Numbered from the stretch's first letter, positions 8,708 to 19,019 are shown. The stretch is 64,000 bases of DNA from Saccharopolyspora kobensis (GCF_900108315.1 NZ_FNVB01000003.1:841404-905403), one strand, 5' to 3'. Notes: generated from the letters alone by a model not told the origin. Translations and numbers: made by a program.

Positions 8708-9904
8708 GTGACATCGGTGGAGGAGCAGCAGTACATCCAGCGGGAGCAGCGCTGGAACAAGGTGTGGGCGCTCGCACCGTACGGACTGCTCGGTCCGGCT
8801 GCGGCTGTTTCGCTGTTCGACGCGTCGGGCTGGCAGCACCACCTGATCACGCTGGCCATCGCGGCCGGGCTCGGGGTGTGGCACTGGTGGTTCGTGGTGG
8901 CGCACCCCCAGTGGTGCGAGCGCAGGACCTGGCTGATGGCCCTGTACTTCGCCGGGCTGCTGGCCACGACTGTGCTCCTGGTCGGGCGCAGCAGCGCTTT
9001 CCAGCTGTTCGTCCCGGCCTGCTACGTACTCGCGTTCGTCACGCTGCCCGGCTGGACGGCCTACATCGGTGTGGCGGCCACCAGCGGGATCTGGCTGATG
9101 GCGCCGGGAACGGACGTGCCGGTGACGCTGGGCAACCTCGCGACCGCCACGCCGCTGGCCGCGCTGATCGGCTGGACGATCCGGGTGATGGAGCGCGAAG
9201 CGATCCGGCGGCGCGAGGCCCACAGCCGGCTGGTCGCGATGGCCGCCGAGAACGCACGGCTGCACCAGGTGCTGGTCGAGCGCGCGAAAGCCGCTGGGAC
9301 GGCCGAAGAACGCGCCCGGATGGCCCGCGAGATCCACGACACCGTCGCGCAGGGGCTGACCGGCATCGTCACCCAGCTCGAAGCCGCCGAGGAGCTCTCC
9401 CCCGCCGATCCGGTCCGCGAGCGGCTCGGCAAGGCCCGGCAGCTCGCCCGCACCAGCCTGGTCGAGGTCCGCCGCTCGATCGAATCCCTGCGCCCGGGCC
9501 CGCTGGAGAACGCCCGGCTCGCCGAAGCGGTCGCGCGGACCGCGGCGTCGTGGCGCGAACAGCACGGCGTGCCAACGGAGTTCACCGTGACCGGCACGCC
9601 GCACCCGGCGCCGCCGGAGGCCGAGGTGGCGGTGCTGCGCGCGGCGCAGGAAGCGCTGTCCAACATCGGCAGGCACGCGCAAGCCGGGCGCGTCGACGTT
9701 ACGCTGTCCTACATGGACGGTCTGGTCGTGCTGGACGTGCGCGACGACGGCGCCGGTTTCGACGTCGAGGCCGCTTCCGGGTTCGGGCTGACCGCGTTGC
9801 GCGAGCGGGTGGGCCGGCTCGCCGGTTCCGTGGAGATCGAGTCGGCGCCGGGCGCGGGTACCGCGCTCAGCATCGCAATCCCGGTGGGAGAGGTGGCCGG
9901 ATGA
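8708..9904 (+). CDS. Sensor histidine kinase, NarL/DesK type
   Basis: A 398-residue kinase. About four to five N-terminal membrane helices (residues 25-165) are followed by a coiled segment, a HisKA_3 dimerisation box (MAREIHDTVAQGLTGIVTQLE, phospho-acceptor His near residue 210) and a HATPase domain with N box (AAQEALSNIGRHAQA) and G boxes (DDGAGFD, GFGLTALRERV). It starts at GTG 8708, and its stop overlaps the response regulator start by 4 bp. The signal is unknown, and there is no large extracellular sensor, so it likely senses in or near the membrane. Confidence 0.93.
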   Translation: MTSVEEQQYIQREQRWNKVWALAPYGLLGPAAAVSLFDASGWQHHLITLAIAAGLGVWHWWFVVAHPQWCERRTWLMALYFAGLLATTVLLVGRSSAFQLFVPACYVLAFVTLPGWTAYIGVAATSGIWLMAPGTDVPVTLGNLATATPLAALIGWTIRVMEREAIRRREAHSRLVAMAAENARLHQVLVERAKAAGTAEERARMAREIHDTVAQGLTGIVTQLEAAEELSPADPVRERLGKARQLARTSLVEVRRSIESLRPGPLENARLAEAVARTAASWREQHGVPTEFTVTGTPHPAPPEAEVAVLRAAQEALSNIGRHAQAGRVDVTLSYMDGLVVLDVRDDGAGFDVEAASGFGLTALRERVGRLAGSVEIESAPGAGTALSIAIPVGEVAG

Positions 9905-10539
9905 ACCGGTGGAAGCTGGTGGTCGTCGACGATCACCCGGTGGTGCGCGACGGGCTGCGGGCGATGCTCGGCACCCAACCGGATTTCGAGGTGGTCGGCG
10001 AGGCGGCCGGCGGCGCCGAAGCGCTGGCCGTGGTGGCCGCGGTGAAGCCCGACGTGGTGCTAACCGATCTGCGGATGCCCGACCCGAGCGGCGCCGAGCT
10101 GATCCGGCTGCTGCGGGAGCGGGCCGCGACGGCGCGGGTGCTGGTGCTGACCACGCACGACACCGATTCCGACGTGCTGCCCGCGATCGCGGCGGGCGCC
10201 ATCGGCTACCTGCTCAAGGACACGCCGCGCGAGGAGTTGTTCCGGGCGGTGCGCGCCGCCGTGCGCGACGAGTCCGTCCTCTCGCCTCCGGTCGCCGCCC
10301 GGTTGCTCAGCAACGTCCGCCCGGCAGCGCCCGCGAACACCGCGCTGAGCGCCCGCGAGCGCGAGATCGTCGGGCTCCTCGCGCGCGGCCGGACCAACCG
10401 GGAACTGGCCGCCGACCTGCACATCAGCGTGGCGACGGTGAAGACCCACCTGCTGCACGTCTACGCCAAGCTCGGCGTGCCGGACCGCGCTGCCGCGGTG
10501 GCCGCCGCCTACGAGCGGGGACTGCTGGATCCGCGGTGA
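9901..10539 (+). CDS. LuxR/NarL-family response regulator
   Basis: A 212-residue regulator. The receiver domain (residues 5-120) has the acidic pair DD10-11, phospho-acceptor Asp56 in VVLTDLRMP, Thr in LVLTTHD and Lys in GYLLKD. The C-terminal LuxR helix-turn-helix (about 148-205) has LSAREREIVGLLARGRTN and ISVATVKTHLLHVYAKL. It is coupled to the kinase at 8708 by a 4-bp overlap, making a complete two-component pair behind the DUF418 gene. Confidence 0.95.
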   Translation: MNRWKLVVVDDHPVVRDGLRAMLGTQPDFEVVGEAAGGAEALAVVAAVKPDVVLTDLRMPDPSGAELIRLLRERAATARVLVLTTHDTDSDVLPAIAAGAIGYLLKDTPREELFRAVRAAVRDESVLSPPVAARLLSNVRPAAPANTALSAREREIVGLLARGRTNRELAADLHISVATVKTHLLHVYAKLGVPDRAAAVAAAYERGLLDPR

Positions 10540-10545
10540 CCGCCG

Positions 10546-11667
10546 TCAGTCGGTGACCACCTGGTCGAGCAAGGTGGTGAAGGCCTCCCGGTCGACGGTG
10601 GCCGGGTCCTGCGCCAGCCAGCTGCCGATCTCCCGGACGAACTGGCCCGGAGTCATCGGCGAGACCTGCTCGTCCTGCTCCACGGTGGTCACCTCACCGG
10701 AGCGGCTCGGGTAGATCAGCACCGCACCGCGCACCTCGACGCCGGGCAGCAGTTCCTCGAACGCCTCGACGCCTTCCACCAAGCGGGTCGCACCGCCGCG
10801 GAAGGGATGCCCGTTGCGCCACAGCGTGCCTTCCTCGTCGGTCGTGTAGTGGCCGGGCAGCCAGGTCTTGGACTCCACCAGCACCAGCCGCCGCCCGCAC
10901 AGCACCGCGTGGTCGACGTCCTGGAAGACCGAGTCGGGCCAGGCCAGACCGTGGAACACCCGCACCCCGGGAAGCCGGGTGAGGTACTTGGCGCACAGCT
11001 CGGCGGTCAGCTGCTGCGCGCGCTCCTCCGGGTCGGTGCTGCCGCGCAGCCCGTAGATCCGGCTGCTGTCGTACTCCGCCGCGAACGACCGGTCGGCCCG
11101 GTGCGCGCGAATGTGCCTGCGCAGCAGCACGAGGATCACCGCGCCGGCAGCCACCAGCAGCGCCAGCCAGCCGGCCAGCAGCGCCGCGGTCAGCTCGACG
11201 GCCAGCCCGGCCAGCAGCAGCAACGACCACCCGCCGACCAGCGCGAGGGTGGGGGCGCGTTCCGGCCCGGTCATCGGCAGGTAGCGGATGCGCGCGTCCG
11301 GGTCGATGCCGTCCCACCACGCGATGTCGTCCAGGCGCAGCCGGGGCAACCGCGGCACGTAGTTCGGGTCGTCGCCGAAGTTCCGGCGACGACGGCGCGC
11401 GGCCGGCTGCGAGCGGCTCGGCTGCTGCTCCTGCTCGCCACCACCGTCGTAGTGCGCGCGGCGCACCGGGTCGTTGAGGGTTTCGTAGGCCTCCTGCAGC
11501 AGCCGGAACGTTCCCGCCGTGCCACCGACGTCGGGGTGCATGGTGCGGGCCAGCGTCCGGTAGGCGGACTTGATCTCGGAGGCGGTCGCATCGCGATGCA
11601 CGCCGAGCAGCTCGTAATAGTCGACCCCGCGCACGGTCCTCCCCGCCTCCCACTGCTGCGCGGCCAT
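10546..11667 (-). CDS. J-domain protein fused to transmembrane helices and a NERD nuclease-related domain
   Basis: A 373-residue fusion. A J domain (about 15-80) has intact HPD at residues 44-46. It is followed by an arginine-rich linker (RRRRR), two adjacent transmembrane helices (about 150-200) and a C-terminal NERD-like domain (about 235-345) with DVDHAVL and [14 protein letters not shown]. The J domain would recruit DnaK/Hsp70. NERD domains resemble nucleases of the PD-(D/E)xK type, and the D...E-x-K pattern is visible. No partner gene is adjacent. ATG 11667 is used; a GTG about 11 codons in is an alternative. The combination suggests membrane-tethered quality control or defence, which is inference. 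Confidence 0.8.
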   Translation of the reverse strand: MAAQQWEAGRTVRGVDYYELLGVHRDATASEIKSAYRTLARTMHPDVGGTAGTFRLLQEAYETLNDPVRRAHYDGGGEQEQQPSRSQPAARRRRRNFGDDPNYVPRLPRLRLDDIAWWDGIDPDARIRYLPMTGPERAPTLALVGGWSLLLLAGLAVELTAALLAGWLALLVAAGAVILVLLRRHIRAHRADRSFAAEYDSSRIYGLRGSTDPEERAQQLTAELCAKYLTRLPGVRVFHGLAWPDSVFQDVDHAVLCGRRLVLVESKTWLPGHYTTDEEGTLWRNGHPFRGGATRLVEGVEAFEELLPGVEVRGAVLIYPSRSGEVTTVEQDEQVSPMTPGQFVREIGSWLAQDPATVDREAFTTLLDQVVTD

Positions 11668-11779
11668 GATAGGGCTTGCGCCGCGGACAAGATCAACCGC
11701 GTGGTCTGTTTCGTCGGCTTCGCGCGCGCGCCCGACGATCACGGTGCCCGCAGCGGGCGCCGACCGCACCCCGAACGCG

Positions 11780-11809
11780 AAAAAACCCGCTGACCTTCGG
11801 GTCAGCGGG
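11780..11809 (-). terminator. Rho-independent terminator with T-tract (minus strand)
   Basis: CCCGCTGACC (11786-11795), tetraloop TTCG, GGTCAGCGGG (11800-11809). Read on the minus strand, the stem is followed by a run of six T (complement of 11780-11785). It is the only stem in this window that I found with a clear T-run. It would end transcripts arriving from the sigma factor - VOC - DGPF genes, or from an RNA in 11810-12077. Confidence 0.75.
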
Positions 11810-12077
11810 CTCTTCCACGCGGGCGGCCGAGACGGCTGGGCCGTCCCTCCCTTTTGACCACCCGGAACAGCCGGGCGCGGTTCTCGGTGGCGCCTCGAAC
11901 CGGCTCGGCTAGCTGAGCGGTGCAACGCCGGGCCCGCGAACCGGAGCGGGAGGGAACTCCGGCCGACTCGCCCGACACCGCCAAGTCCGTCGTCGGCGGG
12001 CGAAACGCCCACCGGTGCCGAACCCCACCTTAGCGGATACCGCGTCCGCGCGGGGCGGACGTGACCAACAGCTCCTC
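11810..12077 (-). other. Gene-free stretch ahead of a strong terminator; possible structured RNA or long 3' UTR
   Basis: No convincing protein is seen in 268 bp. The only minus-strand open frame (11802-11984) is arginine-rich and overlaps the terminator. Several short inverted repeats lie in order: CCCGG/CCGGG (11861-11875), GCTC/GAGC (11903-11918), CCGGAG/CTCCGG (11941-11962) and GGGCG/CGCCC (11998-12010), before the T-tract terminator. I compared it with memory of RNase P, tmRNA, SRP and 6S consensus pieces and found none. Confidence 0.25.
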
Positions 12078-12473
12078 TCACACGTCCGGGCCGGAAGCCT
12101 CCATCACCGGGCGCACTTCCACCGCGGCGAACCGCGCATCCGGGATCCGGGCGGCGATCTCGATCGCCCGCTCCGGGCTGTCGCAGTCGACCACGAGGTA
12201 GCCGGCCAGCTGCTCCTTGGTCTCGATGAACGGGCCGTCGGTCGCCGCGAGCGCGCCGTCGCGGACCCGGACCGTCCTGGAGGTGAGCGGGTCGGCCAGC
12301 GCCTCGCCGCCGACGAACTCGCCCGATCCGACGATCTCGGCGTGCATCGCCTCGGCCTGCCGGGTCAGCTCGGCGCGCTCCTCCTCCGGCAGCGCGAGGA
12401 AGTCCGGGTCCCGCAGGAACATCGGGTGCTCCCAGCTCTCCGGGTTGCTGTAGATCAGCAGCAGGTACTTCAC
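12078..12473 (-). CDS. YciI/DGPF-family protein
   Basis: A 131-residue protein beginning [14 protein letters not shown], with the family signature [14 protein letters not shown] (about residues 79-92) and [19 protein letters not shown]. Proteins of this DGPF class form a genomic pair with ECF42 sigma factors in actinobacteria, and such a sigma factor lies upstream at 13002. The biochemical role is unknown; a ferredoxin-like fold with a His/Asp site is known for YciI. It is the last gene of the sigma factor - VOC - DGPF group. Confidence 0.9.
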   Translation of the reverse strand: MKYLLLIYSNPESWEHPMFLRDPDFLALPEEERAELTRQAEAMHAEIVGSGEFVGGEALADPLTSRTVRVRDGALAATDGPFIETKEQLAGYLVVDCDSPERAIEIAARIPDARFAAVEVRPVMEASGPDV

Positions 12474-12492
12474 CGTCGGCTCCTCACTCCGG

Positions 12493-12870
12493 TCACTCGC
12501 TTCCCGCGACGCCGACCAGGTTCCCCTCCGGGTCGGTGAAGTGCCCGACCACGAAGTCGCCGTCGGGCGCCTTCACCGGCCCCAGCACGCGCTTTCCGCC
12601 GAGGCTCTCCGCCTTCGCCAGCGCCTCCTCGACCTTCGGCACGCCGATGTAGACGAGCACCCGGCTCTCGTGGTCCGCGCCACCGCCGACGCCGCCGTTG
12701 ATGCCACCGGTGGTGGTGCCGTCGACGAACCCGTACTGGCCCGGCGCGGACACCTCCTCGCTCAGCGCGTCACCCACGTGGAACTGCCAGCCGAACAGCT
12801 CGCCGTAGTAGTCGTGAAGCTTCCTCGGGTCCTTCCCGATGATCTCGAAGTGCACCACGGGGCTTCCCAT
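12493..12870 (-). CDS. VOC (glyoxalase/bleomycin-resistance/extradiol) superfamily protein
   Basis: A 125-residue single VOC module: VVHFEIIGKDPRKLHDYYGELFGWQ at the N terminus and FVVGHFTDPEGNLVGVAG at the C terminus. The start is set at ATG 12870 (MGSPVVHFEI); the six codons upstream are outside the fold. The gene lies 19 bp before the DGPF gene and in the same direction as the ECF42 gene. VOC and DGPF proteins are common members of ECF42 neighbourhoods. The substrate is unknown. Confidence 0.85.
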   Translation of the reverse strand: MGSPVVHFEIIGKDPRKLHDYYGELFGWQFHVGDALSEEVSAPGQYGFVDGTTTGGINGGVGGGADHESRVLVYIGVPKVEEALAKAESLGGKRVLGPVKAPDGDFVVGHFTDPEGNLVGVAGSE

Positions 12871-13001
12871 GACCGTTCCCCTCCGCACCGTCGACGGTGC
12901 TGACCGGCGCCCCTTCGGCGCCTCTCGACCATAGGTCGGAGCCGCCGAGCGGGCTTCGACATCGGCGCGCGCGAATTCGGAGCGGCGGTTTCGCGGTCGC
13001 C

Positions 13002-14324
<1,323 letters not shown>

Positions 14325-14337
14325 GCGGCGGCTGGCG

Positions 14338-15834
14338 CTACTGGGTGCCGCCGAAGTGCGGCAGGCCGCCCTCGGCGATCCAGGCGTGCACGATGCGCTG
14401 ATCGGTGTAGAAGTCGATGCTCCGGGTGCCGCCCTCGTGGCCGACGCCGCTGGCCTTGATGCCGCCGAAGGGCGTGCGCAGGTCGCGGATGTTGTGCGAG
14501 TTCAGCCAGAGCATCCCGGACTCGACCTGGTTGGCCACCCGCAGACCGCGCTTGAGGTCGTTGGTCCAGACGTAGGCCGCCAGGCCGTACTTGGTGTCGT
14601 TGGCCAGCCGGATCGCCTCGGCCTCGTCGTCGAACGGCGTCACCGCCACCACCGGGCCGAACACCTCCTCGCGGAACAGGGTGTGCTCCGGGGTGACGTC
14701 GGCGAACACCGTCGGCTCCAGGAAGTTGCCCTCCGGCAGGTGCGCAGGCCGCTTGCCGCCGGTCACCAGTCGCGCGCCCTCGGCCTTGGCCTTCTCCACG
14801 TGCCCGATGACCTTCTCGAAGTGCTCCGGGTGGATCAGGCAGCCCAGCTCGGTGCCGCGGTCGGCGGGCAGCCCGACCCGGAAGCGCTCGGCGCGTTCCC
14901 CGAGCCGCCGCACGAAGTCGTCGTAGATGCTGCGGTGCACCAGCACCCGCGAACCCGCCGTGCAGCGCTCGCCGTTGAGCGAGAACACGCCGAAGATCGC
15001 GCTGTCCAGCGCCGCGTCGAGGTCGGCGTCCGCGAAGATGATGTTCGGCGATTTGCCGCCCAGCTCCATCGACAGGCCCTTCAGGCCGTCGGCGGCGTTG
15101 CGCATGATCACCTTGCCGGTGGTGGTCTCGCCGGTGAACGACAGCACCGGCACGTCCGGGTGGCGGACCAGCGCGTCGCCGGCCTCCTCGCCGATGCCGT
15201 GCACGACGTTGAACACACCGGCGGGCACGCCCGCTTCTTCGAAGATCTCCGGCAGCACGCTCACCGACAGCGGCGACCACTCGGCGGGCTTGAGCACCAC
15301 GGTGCACCCGGAGGCCAGCGCCGGGGCCAGCTTCCAGCTCTCCAGCATGAACGGCGTGTTCCACGGGGTGATCAGCCCGGCCACGCCCTTGGGCTTGCGC
15401 ACCACGTAGTTGAGCTGGACGTCGGCGACCCGGTAGGCCTCCTCGGTCTGCACCACGATCAGATCGGCGAAGAAGCGGAAGTTCTCGGCCGCGCGCTTGG
15501 CCTGCTGCTCGACCTGCGCGATCGGCAGCCCGGTGTCGAAGGACTCCCACTGCGCGATCCGCTCGCCGCGCGCCTCGATGCCGTCGGCGATGCGGTTGAG
15601 CACGTTCGCGCGGGCGCGGTTGCGCATGTCGGCCCACCCGCTGTCCCGGAACGCCGCCGCGGCCGCCGCGACCGCCCGGTCGACGTCGGCGGCCTGACCG
15701 GCGGCGGCGCGGGTGTACTCGGTGTTGGTCGCGGGCTCCAGCACCCCGAAGGTCTGCCCACCGGCACTGGGCACCAGCTCACCGCCGATGTAGTGGGTGA
15801 TCAGCTCGGGAACGCCGTCCGGCACGTTGCTCAT
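14338..15834 (-). CDS. hpaE: 5-carboxymethyl-2-hydroxymuconate semialdehyde dehydrogenase (HpaE-like aldehyde dehydrogenase)
   Basis: A 498-residue NAD(P)+ aldehyde dehydrogenase. Cofactor-binding PWNTPF and KPAEWSPLS, catalytic Glu in LELGGKSP-type motif (MELGGKSPNIIF, about 265) and nucleophile Cys in NGERCTAGSR (about 300) are present. The pattern RRSIDFYTDQR-like C terminus (TRSIDFYTDQRIVHAW) matches HpaE/HpcC. It oxidises the ring-fission semialdehyde made by HpaD (19205) to the dicarboxylate. It is the distal gene of the minus-strand hpa operon. ATG 15834 follows a GGGGG-rich site. Confidence 0.88.
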   Translation of the reverse strand: MSNVPDGVPELITHYIGGELVPSAGGQTFGVLEPATNTEYTRAAAGQAADVDRAVAAAAAAFRDSGWADMRNRARANVLNRIADGIEARGERIAQWESFDTGLPIAQVEQQAKRAAENFRFFADLIVVQTEEAYRVADVQLNYVVRKPKGVAGLITPWNTPFMLESWKLAPALASGCTVVLKPAEWSPLSVSVLPEIFEEAGVPAGVFNVVHGIGEEAGDALVRHPDVPVLSFTGETTTGKVIMRNAADGLKGLSMELGGKSPNIIFADADLDAALDSAIFGVFSLNGERCTAGSRVLVHRSIYDDFVRRLGERAERFRVGLPADRGTELGCLIHPEHFEKVIGHVEKAKAEGARLVTGGKRPAHLPEGNFLEPTVFADVTPEHTLFREEVFGPVVAVTPFDDEAEAIRLANDTKYGLAAYVWTNDLKRGLRVANQVESGMLWLNSHNIRDLRTPFGGIKASGVGHEGGTRSIDFYTDQRIVHAWIAEGGLPHFGGTQ

Positions 15835-15917
15835 CTGGGGGTCCTCCACGTCGTCAGGTGCGCGGGACGCGACCCGGTGGAGATCGGGCGCGCGATCTCC
15901 ACCGGAATCGCGAGTCT

Positions 15918-16835
15918 TCAACTGGGGATGAGGTCGCCGCCCTCGGCCAGCAGCGGTTCGATCCGGTTGCGGCCGTCGGCGGTGAGCGGGATCAGCGGCG
16001 GGCGGACGTGGTCGCTGGCGATCAGGCCGCGGTCGGCCAGCACCGCCTTGACCGCCGCCGGGTTGGTCTCGGTGAACACCAGCTCGACCAGCGGGTGCAG
16101 CCGGTAGTGCAGGTCGATGGCCTCGTCCACCCTGCCGTCGACGTAGGCCTGGTACATGTCGGCGACGGCCTTCGGCGCCAGGTTGGCGACCGCGCTGACG
16201 AACCCGATGCCGCCGATGGCCAGCAGCGGCAGGCACAGCAGCTCGATGCCCGACCACATCAGGAAGTCCTTGCCGCAGGCCTTGAGCACGTGCGAGAAGT
16301 GCTCGAAGTCCTTGGTGGTCTCCTTGATGCCGACGATGTTGTCGTGCGCGAGCCGCAGCCTGGCCACCGTGGCGGGATCGACGCTGACCGCGGTGCGGCT
16401 GGGCACGTTGTAGATCGCGATCGGCAGGTCCGGGTACTCCGCGGCGACGGTCGAGTACCAGGTGAACAGCGCTTCCTGGGTGGGGCGGGCGTAGTAGGGC
16501 GTGATCACCAGCGCGATGTCGGCGCCGAGGTCGCGGGCGTACCCGGTCAGCTCCAGCGTCTCGTCGAGCTTGGCCGATCCGGTGCCGGGCAGGAACGGCA
16601 CCTGGTCGGCGGTCTCCGCGGCGACGATCTCCAGCGAGCGCTTGCGCTCGGCGAGGGTCTGCGCGCTGGGCTCGCCGGTGGAGCCGCCGCTGGAGATGCC
16701 GTGCGAACCGTTGGTCAGCTGCCAGCGGACCAGGTTGCGCAGGCCCGCCTCGTCCAGCTCGCCGTCGGCGGTGAACGGTGTGACGACCGGCGCGATCGAG
16801 CCCCTGACCTGCGACGGGTCGGCGCGGAACTTCAT
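15918..16835 (-). CDS. Dihydrodipicolinate synthase/N-acetylneuraminate lyase family aldolase
   Basis: A 305-residue TIM-barrel class I aldolase of the DapA family. Schiff-base Lys lies in IVGIKETTKDF (about residue 170), the tyrosine region is VITPYYARPTQE, and the carboxylate-binding NVPSRT retains Arg. The substrate loop is SGGSTGEPSAQT. It sits between hpaE and the regulator in a homoprotocatechuate cluster that has no HpaI-type aldolase, so it may take the final retro-aldol (pyruvate-releasing) step. That is inference. The start at ATG 16835 overlaps the regulator stop as ATGA. Confidence 0.85.
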   Translation of the reverse strand: MKFRADPSQVRGSIAPVVTPFTADGELDEAGLRNLVRWQLTNGSHGISSGGSTGEPSAQTLAERKRSLEIVAAETADQVPFLPGTGSAKLDETLELTGYARDLGADIALVITPYYARPTQEALFTWYSTVAAEYPDLPIAIYNVPSRTAVSVDPATVARLRLAHDNIVGIKETTKDFEHFSHVLKACGKDFLMWSGIELLCLPLLAIGGIGFVSAVANLAPKAVADMYQAYVDGRVDEAIDLHYRLHPLVELVFTETNPAAVKAVLADRGLIASDHVRPPLIPLTADGRNRIEPLLAEGGDLIPS

Positions 16836-17518
16836 GACTTCTCCCCTTCCTCGGCGGACCGCAGCGCGGCCACGGCAGCGCGGGCGGTGCGCAGCGTGTG
16901 CTCCCGCGCGAAGTTCTCCACGATCGACTCCGCCGCCCCGCAGGAGACCAGCTGCAGCAGTGCCTCGTGCTCGGCGTAGGACTCGGTGTAGCGGGCGGGC
17001 ACCAGCGCGAAGCTGGAGCGGCGGATCAGGTCCAGCCGCGACCACTCCCGCTCCAGCAGGCCCAGCAGGTGCGCGTTCGCGCTGGCCCCGCACAGCGTGC
17101 GGTGGAACTCCCGGTTGAGCTCGGTGTAGGCGCGGGCGTCGCCCTGCTCGGCCTTGCGCTTGAGCTCCTGGTTGAGCTCCCGCGCCCGGTCCAGCTCCGC
17201 CGCGCTGATCCGCGCCGCACCCGAAGCGGTGGCGAAACCTTCCAGCAGCGCGAGCGTTTCCATGCTGCTGAGGTACTGGCCCGGGTCGATCGAGGCGACC
17301 TGGGCGCCCACGTTGCGCTGGTAGTCGACGTAGCCCTCGGCTTCCAGGCGGCGGACGGCCTCCCGCACCGGGACCACGCTCATGTCCAGCTCGCGCGCGA
17401 TCTGCTCCAGCACCAGCCGCTCGCCCGGCACGAGGCTGCGCGCCACGATCCGCTCGCGGAGGTGCTGGTAGGCGATCTCGGACTTGGAGCTCGCCGCCCC
17501 GTCCTGCGCTGCCGTCAC
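16832..17518 (-). CDS. GntR-family (FadR/FCD subfamily) regulator of the hpa cluster
   Basis: A 228-residue regulator with an N-terminal winged HTH (SEIAYQHLRERIVARSLVPGERL; DMSVVPVREAVRRLEAEGYV) and an all-helical FCD domain (about 90-225) with ELNREFHRTLCGASAN and YTESYAEHEALL. FCD domains bind carboxylated ligands through a metal site. GTG 17518 overlaps the preceding stop (GTGA), and its own stop overlaps the next start. Its likely sites are the near-palindromes at 18972-18983 and 19179-19190 in the two divergent promoters. An intermediate such as homoprotocatechuate or the ring-cleaved acid is a plausible inducer. Confidence 0.88.
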   Translation of the reverse strand: MTAAQDGAASSKSEIAYQHLRERIVARSLVPGERLVLEQIARELDMSVVPVREAVRRLEAEGYVDYQRNVGAQVASIDPGQYLSSMETLALLEGFATASGAARISAAELDRARELNQELKRKAEQGDARAYTELNREFHRTLCGASANAHLLGLLEREWSRLDLIRRSSFALVPARYTESYAEHEALLQLVSCGAAESIVENFAREHTLRTARAAVAALRSAEEGEKS

Positions 17519-18927
17519 TCCTCGCCACCCCGCCACTGCTCGTACCGCTGCTTCCACTCGCCGCTGAGCGGGTACAGGCCTTCGACCCGGTGCCCGGCGT
17601 CGACCTGCTGGTAGATGAACCGCTCCTGGCGCTCCTGCTCGACGGCGTCGGCGGCGACCTCGTCGGCCAGCCCCGGCGGGATGACCACCACGCCGTCGTC
17701 GTCGCCGACGAGCACGTCGCCGGGCTCGACCAGCGCGCCGCCGCAGGCCACCGCCACGTTGTCCTCCCACGGCACGTGCCGGTTGCCGAGGACCGCGGCG
17801 TGCTGCGTGGCGGCGTAGGTGGGGATGTCGAGGTCGGCGAAGGAGCCGCTGTCGCGCACTCCGCCGTCGGTCACGATCCCGGTTCCGCCGGCCCGCTGGA
17901 CGCGCAGCGCGAGGATGTCGCCGATCGTGCCTGCGTGGGCGTCGCCGCGGGCGTCGATGACGAGCACTTCGCCGGGCCGGATCGAGTCGATGGTGGACTT
18001 CTGCGCGTTGTAACCGCCGCCGCGCTTGGCGAAGACGTCCTCGCGCAGCGGCAGGTAGCGCAGCGTGTGCGCGCGGCCGAGCATCCGGGAACCGGGCTTG
18101 GCCGGCCGGACGGATTCGATGAAGGCGTGGTGGATCCCGCGCTTGCGCAGCTGCGCGGAGAGCGTCGCGGTGGCGGCGCTGCGCAGGTTCCGCTCGGTCT
18201 CCTCCGGGAGGCCCAGCCCGCTGGGCTTGCCGAAGGCGTCCTCGCGGTCCTTCTCGGACAGCGCGGGCAGCGCGCCCGGGCCGCTCATGGGTTCCTCCGC
18301 CTCGACGATGGTGGTGCGCAGCCTGCCGCTCTCGCCCACCTCCACCTCGACGACGTCGCCGGGCTGCACGATGGGCGGTGCGGCAGGGGTGCCGGTGAGG
18401 ATGATGTCGCCGGGTTCCAGGGTCAGCGAGCGCGACAGGTCCGCGATCAGGTGCTCGAAGTCGAACAGCAGGTTGCCGGAGTTGTCGTCCTGGACGAGCT
18501 CTCCGTTGACCCATAATCGGATCCGCAGGTCCTTCAGGTCCACTTCGGACGGATCGAGGACGGCGGGGCCGACCGGGGTGTAGCCGTCGGTGCCCTTGCT
18601 GCGCACGTTCGAGCCGCGATCGGCGTAGCGCAGGTCGTAGCAGCCGATGTCGTTGGCCGCCGCGATGCCGCCGATGTGCTCGGCCGCGGTTTCCACCGGG
18701 ACGTTGCGGGCCCGCTTGCCGATGATGACGGCGATCTCGCCCTCCACGCCCAGCGCCTCCGCGCCGCGCGGCCGGACGGCCTGCTGCCCGTCGGCGGCCA
18801 GCGAGGACGGCGGTTTGAGGAAGTAGGAGGGTTCGCGGGGCGTCCGGCCGCGCTCTTGCGCCCGGCTGCGGTAGTTGAGGTGCACCGCGATGATCTTGCT
18901 GGGCGAGAGCCCGAGGGGGTGCGGCAC
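17515..18927 (-). CDS. Fusion of FAH-family isomerase/decarboxylase (HpaG-like) with RraA-like aldolase domain
   Basis: A 470-residue two-domain protein. Residues about 5-255 form a fumarylacetoacetate hydrolase fold (VGVEGEIAVIIGK-type metal site seen as LGVEGEIAVIIGKRA, YDLRYADRGSNVRSKGTDGYTPVGP, LEPGDIILTGTPAA). In the homoprotocatechuate pathway this fold isomerises and decarboxylates the diacid. Residues about 280-465 are RraA/HMG-aldolase-like (IDARGDAHAGTIGDILA, GIVTDGGVRDSGSF), a fold used for oxaloacetate-type decarboxylation or aldol cleavage. In RDSGS the E/D that usually follows R-D-x-x is replaced by Ser. GTG 18927 is chosen because GGGAGG lies 6 bp upstream; ATG 18963 is possible. 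Confidence 0.85.
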   Translation of the reverse strand: MPHPLGLSPSKIIAVHLNYRSRAQERGRTPREPSYFLKPPSSLAADGQQAVRPRGAEALGVEGEIAVIIGKRARNVPVETAAEHIGGIAAANDIGCYDLRYADRGSNVRSKGTDGYTPVGPAVLDPSEVDLKDLRIRLWVNGELVQDDNSGNLLFDFEHLIADLSRSLTLEPGDIILTGTPAAPPIVQPGDVVEVEVGESGRLRTTIVEAEEPMSGPGALPALSEKDREDAFGKPSGLGLPEETERNLRSAATATLSAQLRKRGIHHAFIESVRPAKPGSRMLGRAHTLRYLPLREDVFAKRGGGYNAQKSTIDSIRPGEVLVIDARGDAHAGTIGDILALRVQRAGGTGIVTDGGVRDSGSFADLDIPTYAATQHAAVLGNRHVPWEDNVAVACGGALVEPGDVLVGDDDGVVVIPPGLADEVAADAVEQERQERFIYQQVDAGHRVEGLYPLSGEWKQRYEQWRGGEE

Positions 18928-18958
18928 CGGTTGCCTCCCATCCCGTTCGACTGGCCAG

Positions 18959-18988
18959 ATCATGACCCCAAATCAGATACGATGTCAA
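18959..18988 (-). promoter_or_regulatory. Promoter and operator of the minus-strand hpa operon
   Basis: On the minus strand TTGACA (18988-18983), an 18-bp spacer and CATGAT (18964-18959) precede the GTG at 18927. The spacer holds the near-palindrome ATCAGATACGAT (18972-18983 on +), which shares ATCA-ATACGAT with the site in front of hpaD. A repressor bound here would cover the promoter. Confidence 0.55.
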
Positions 18989-19019
18989 CCACACCCACGC
19001 ACCTCCCGACCTCCCCCAA

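Noticed and set aside
11810-12020. Possible RNase P, tmRNA, SRP or tRNA gene
   Set aside because: None of the conserved cores (for example GAGGAAAGTCCGG, a T-loop GGTTCGAATCC with CCA-proximal stem) could be found; left as unclassified.
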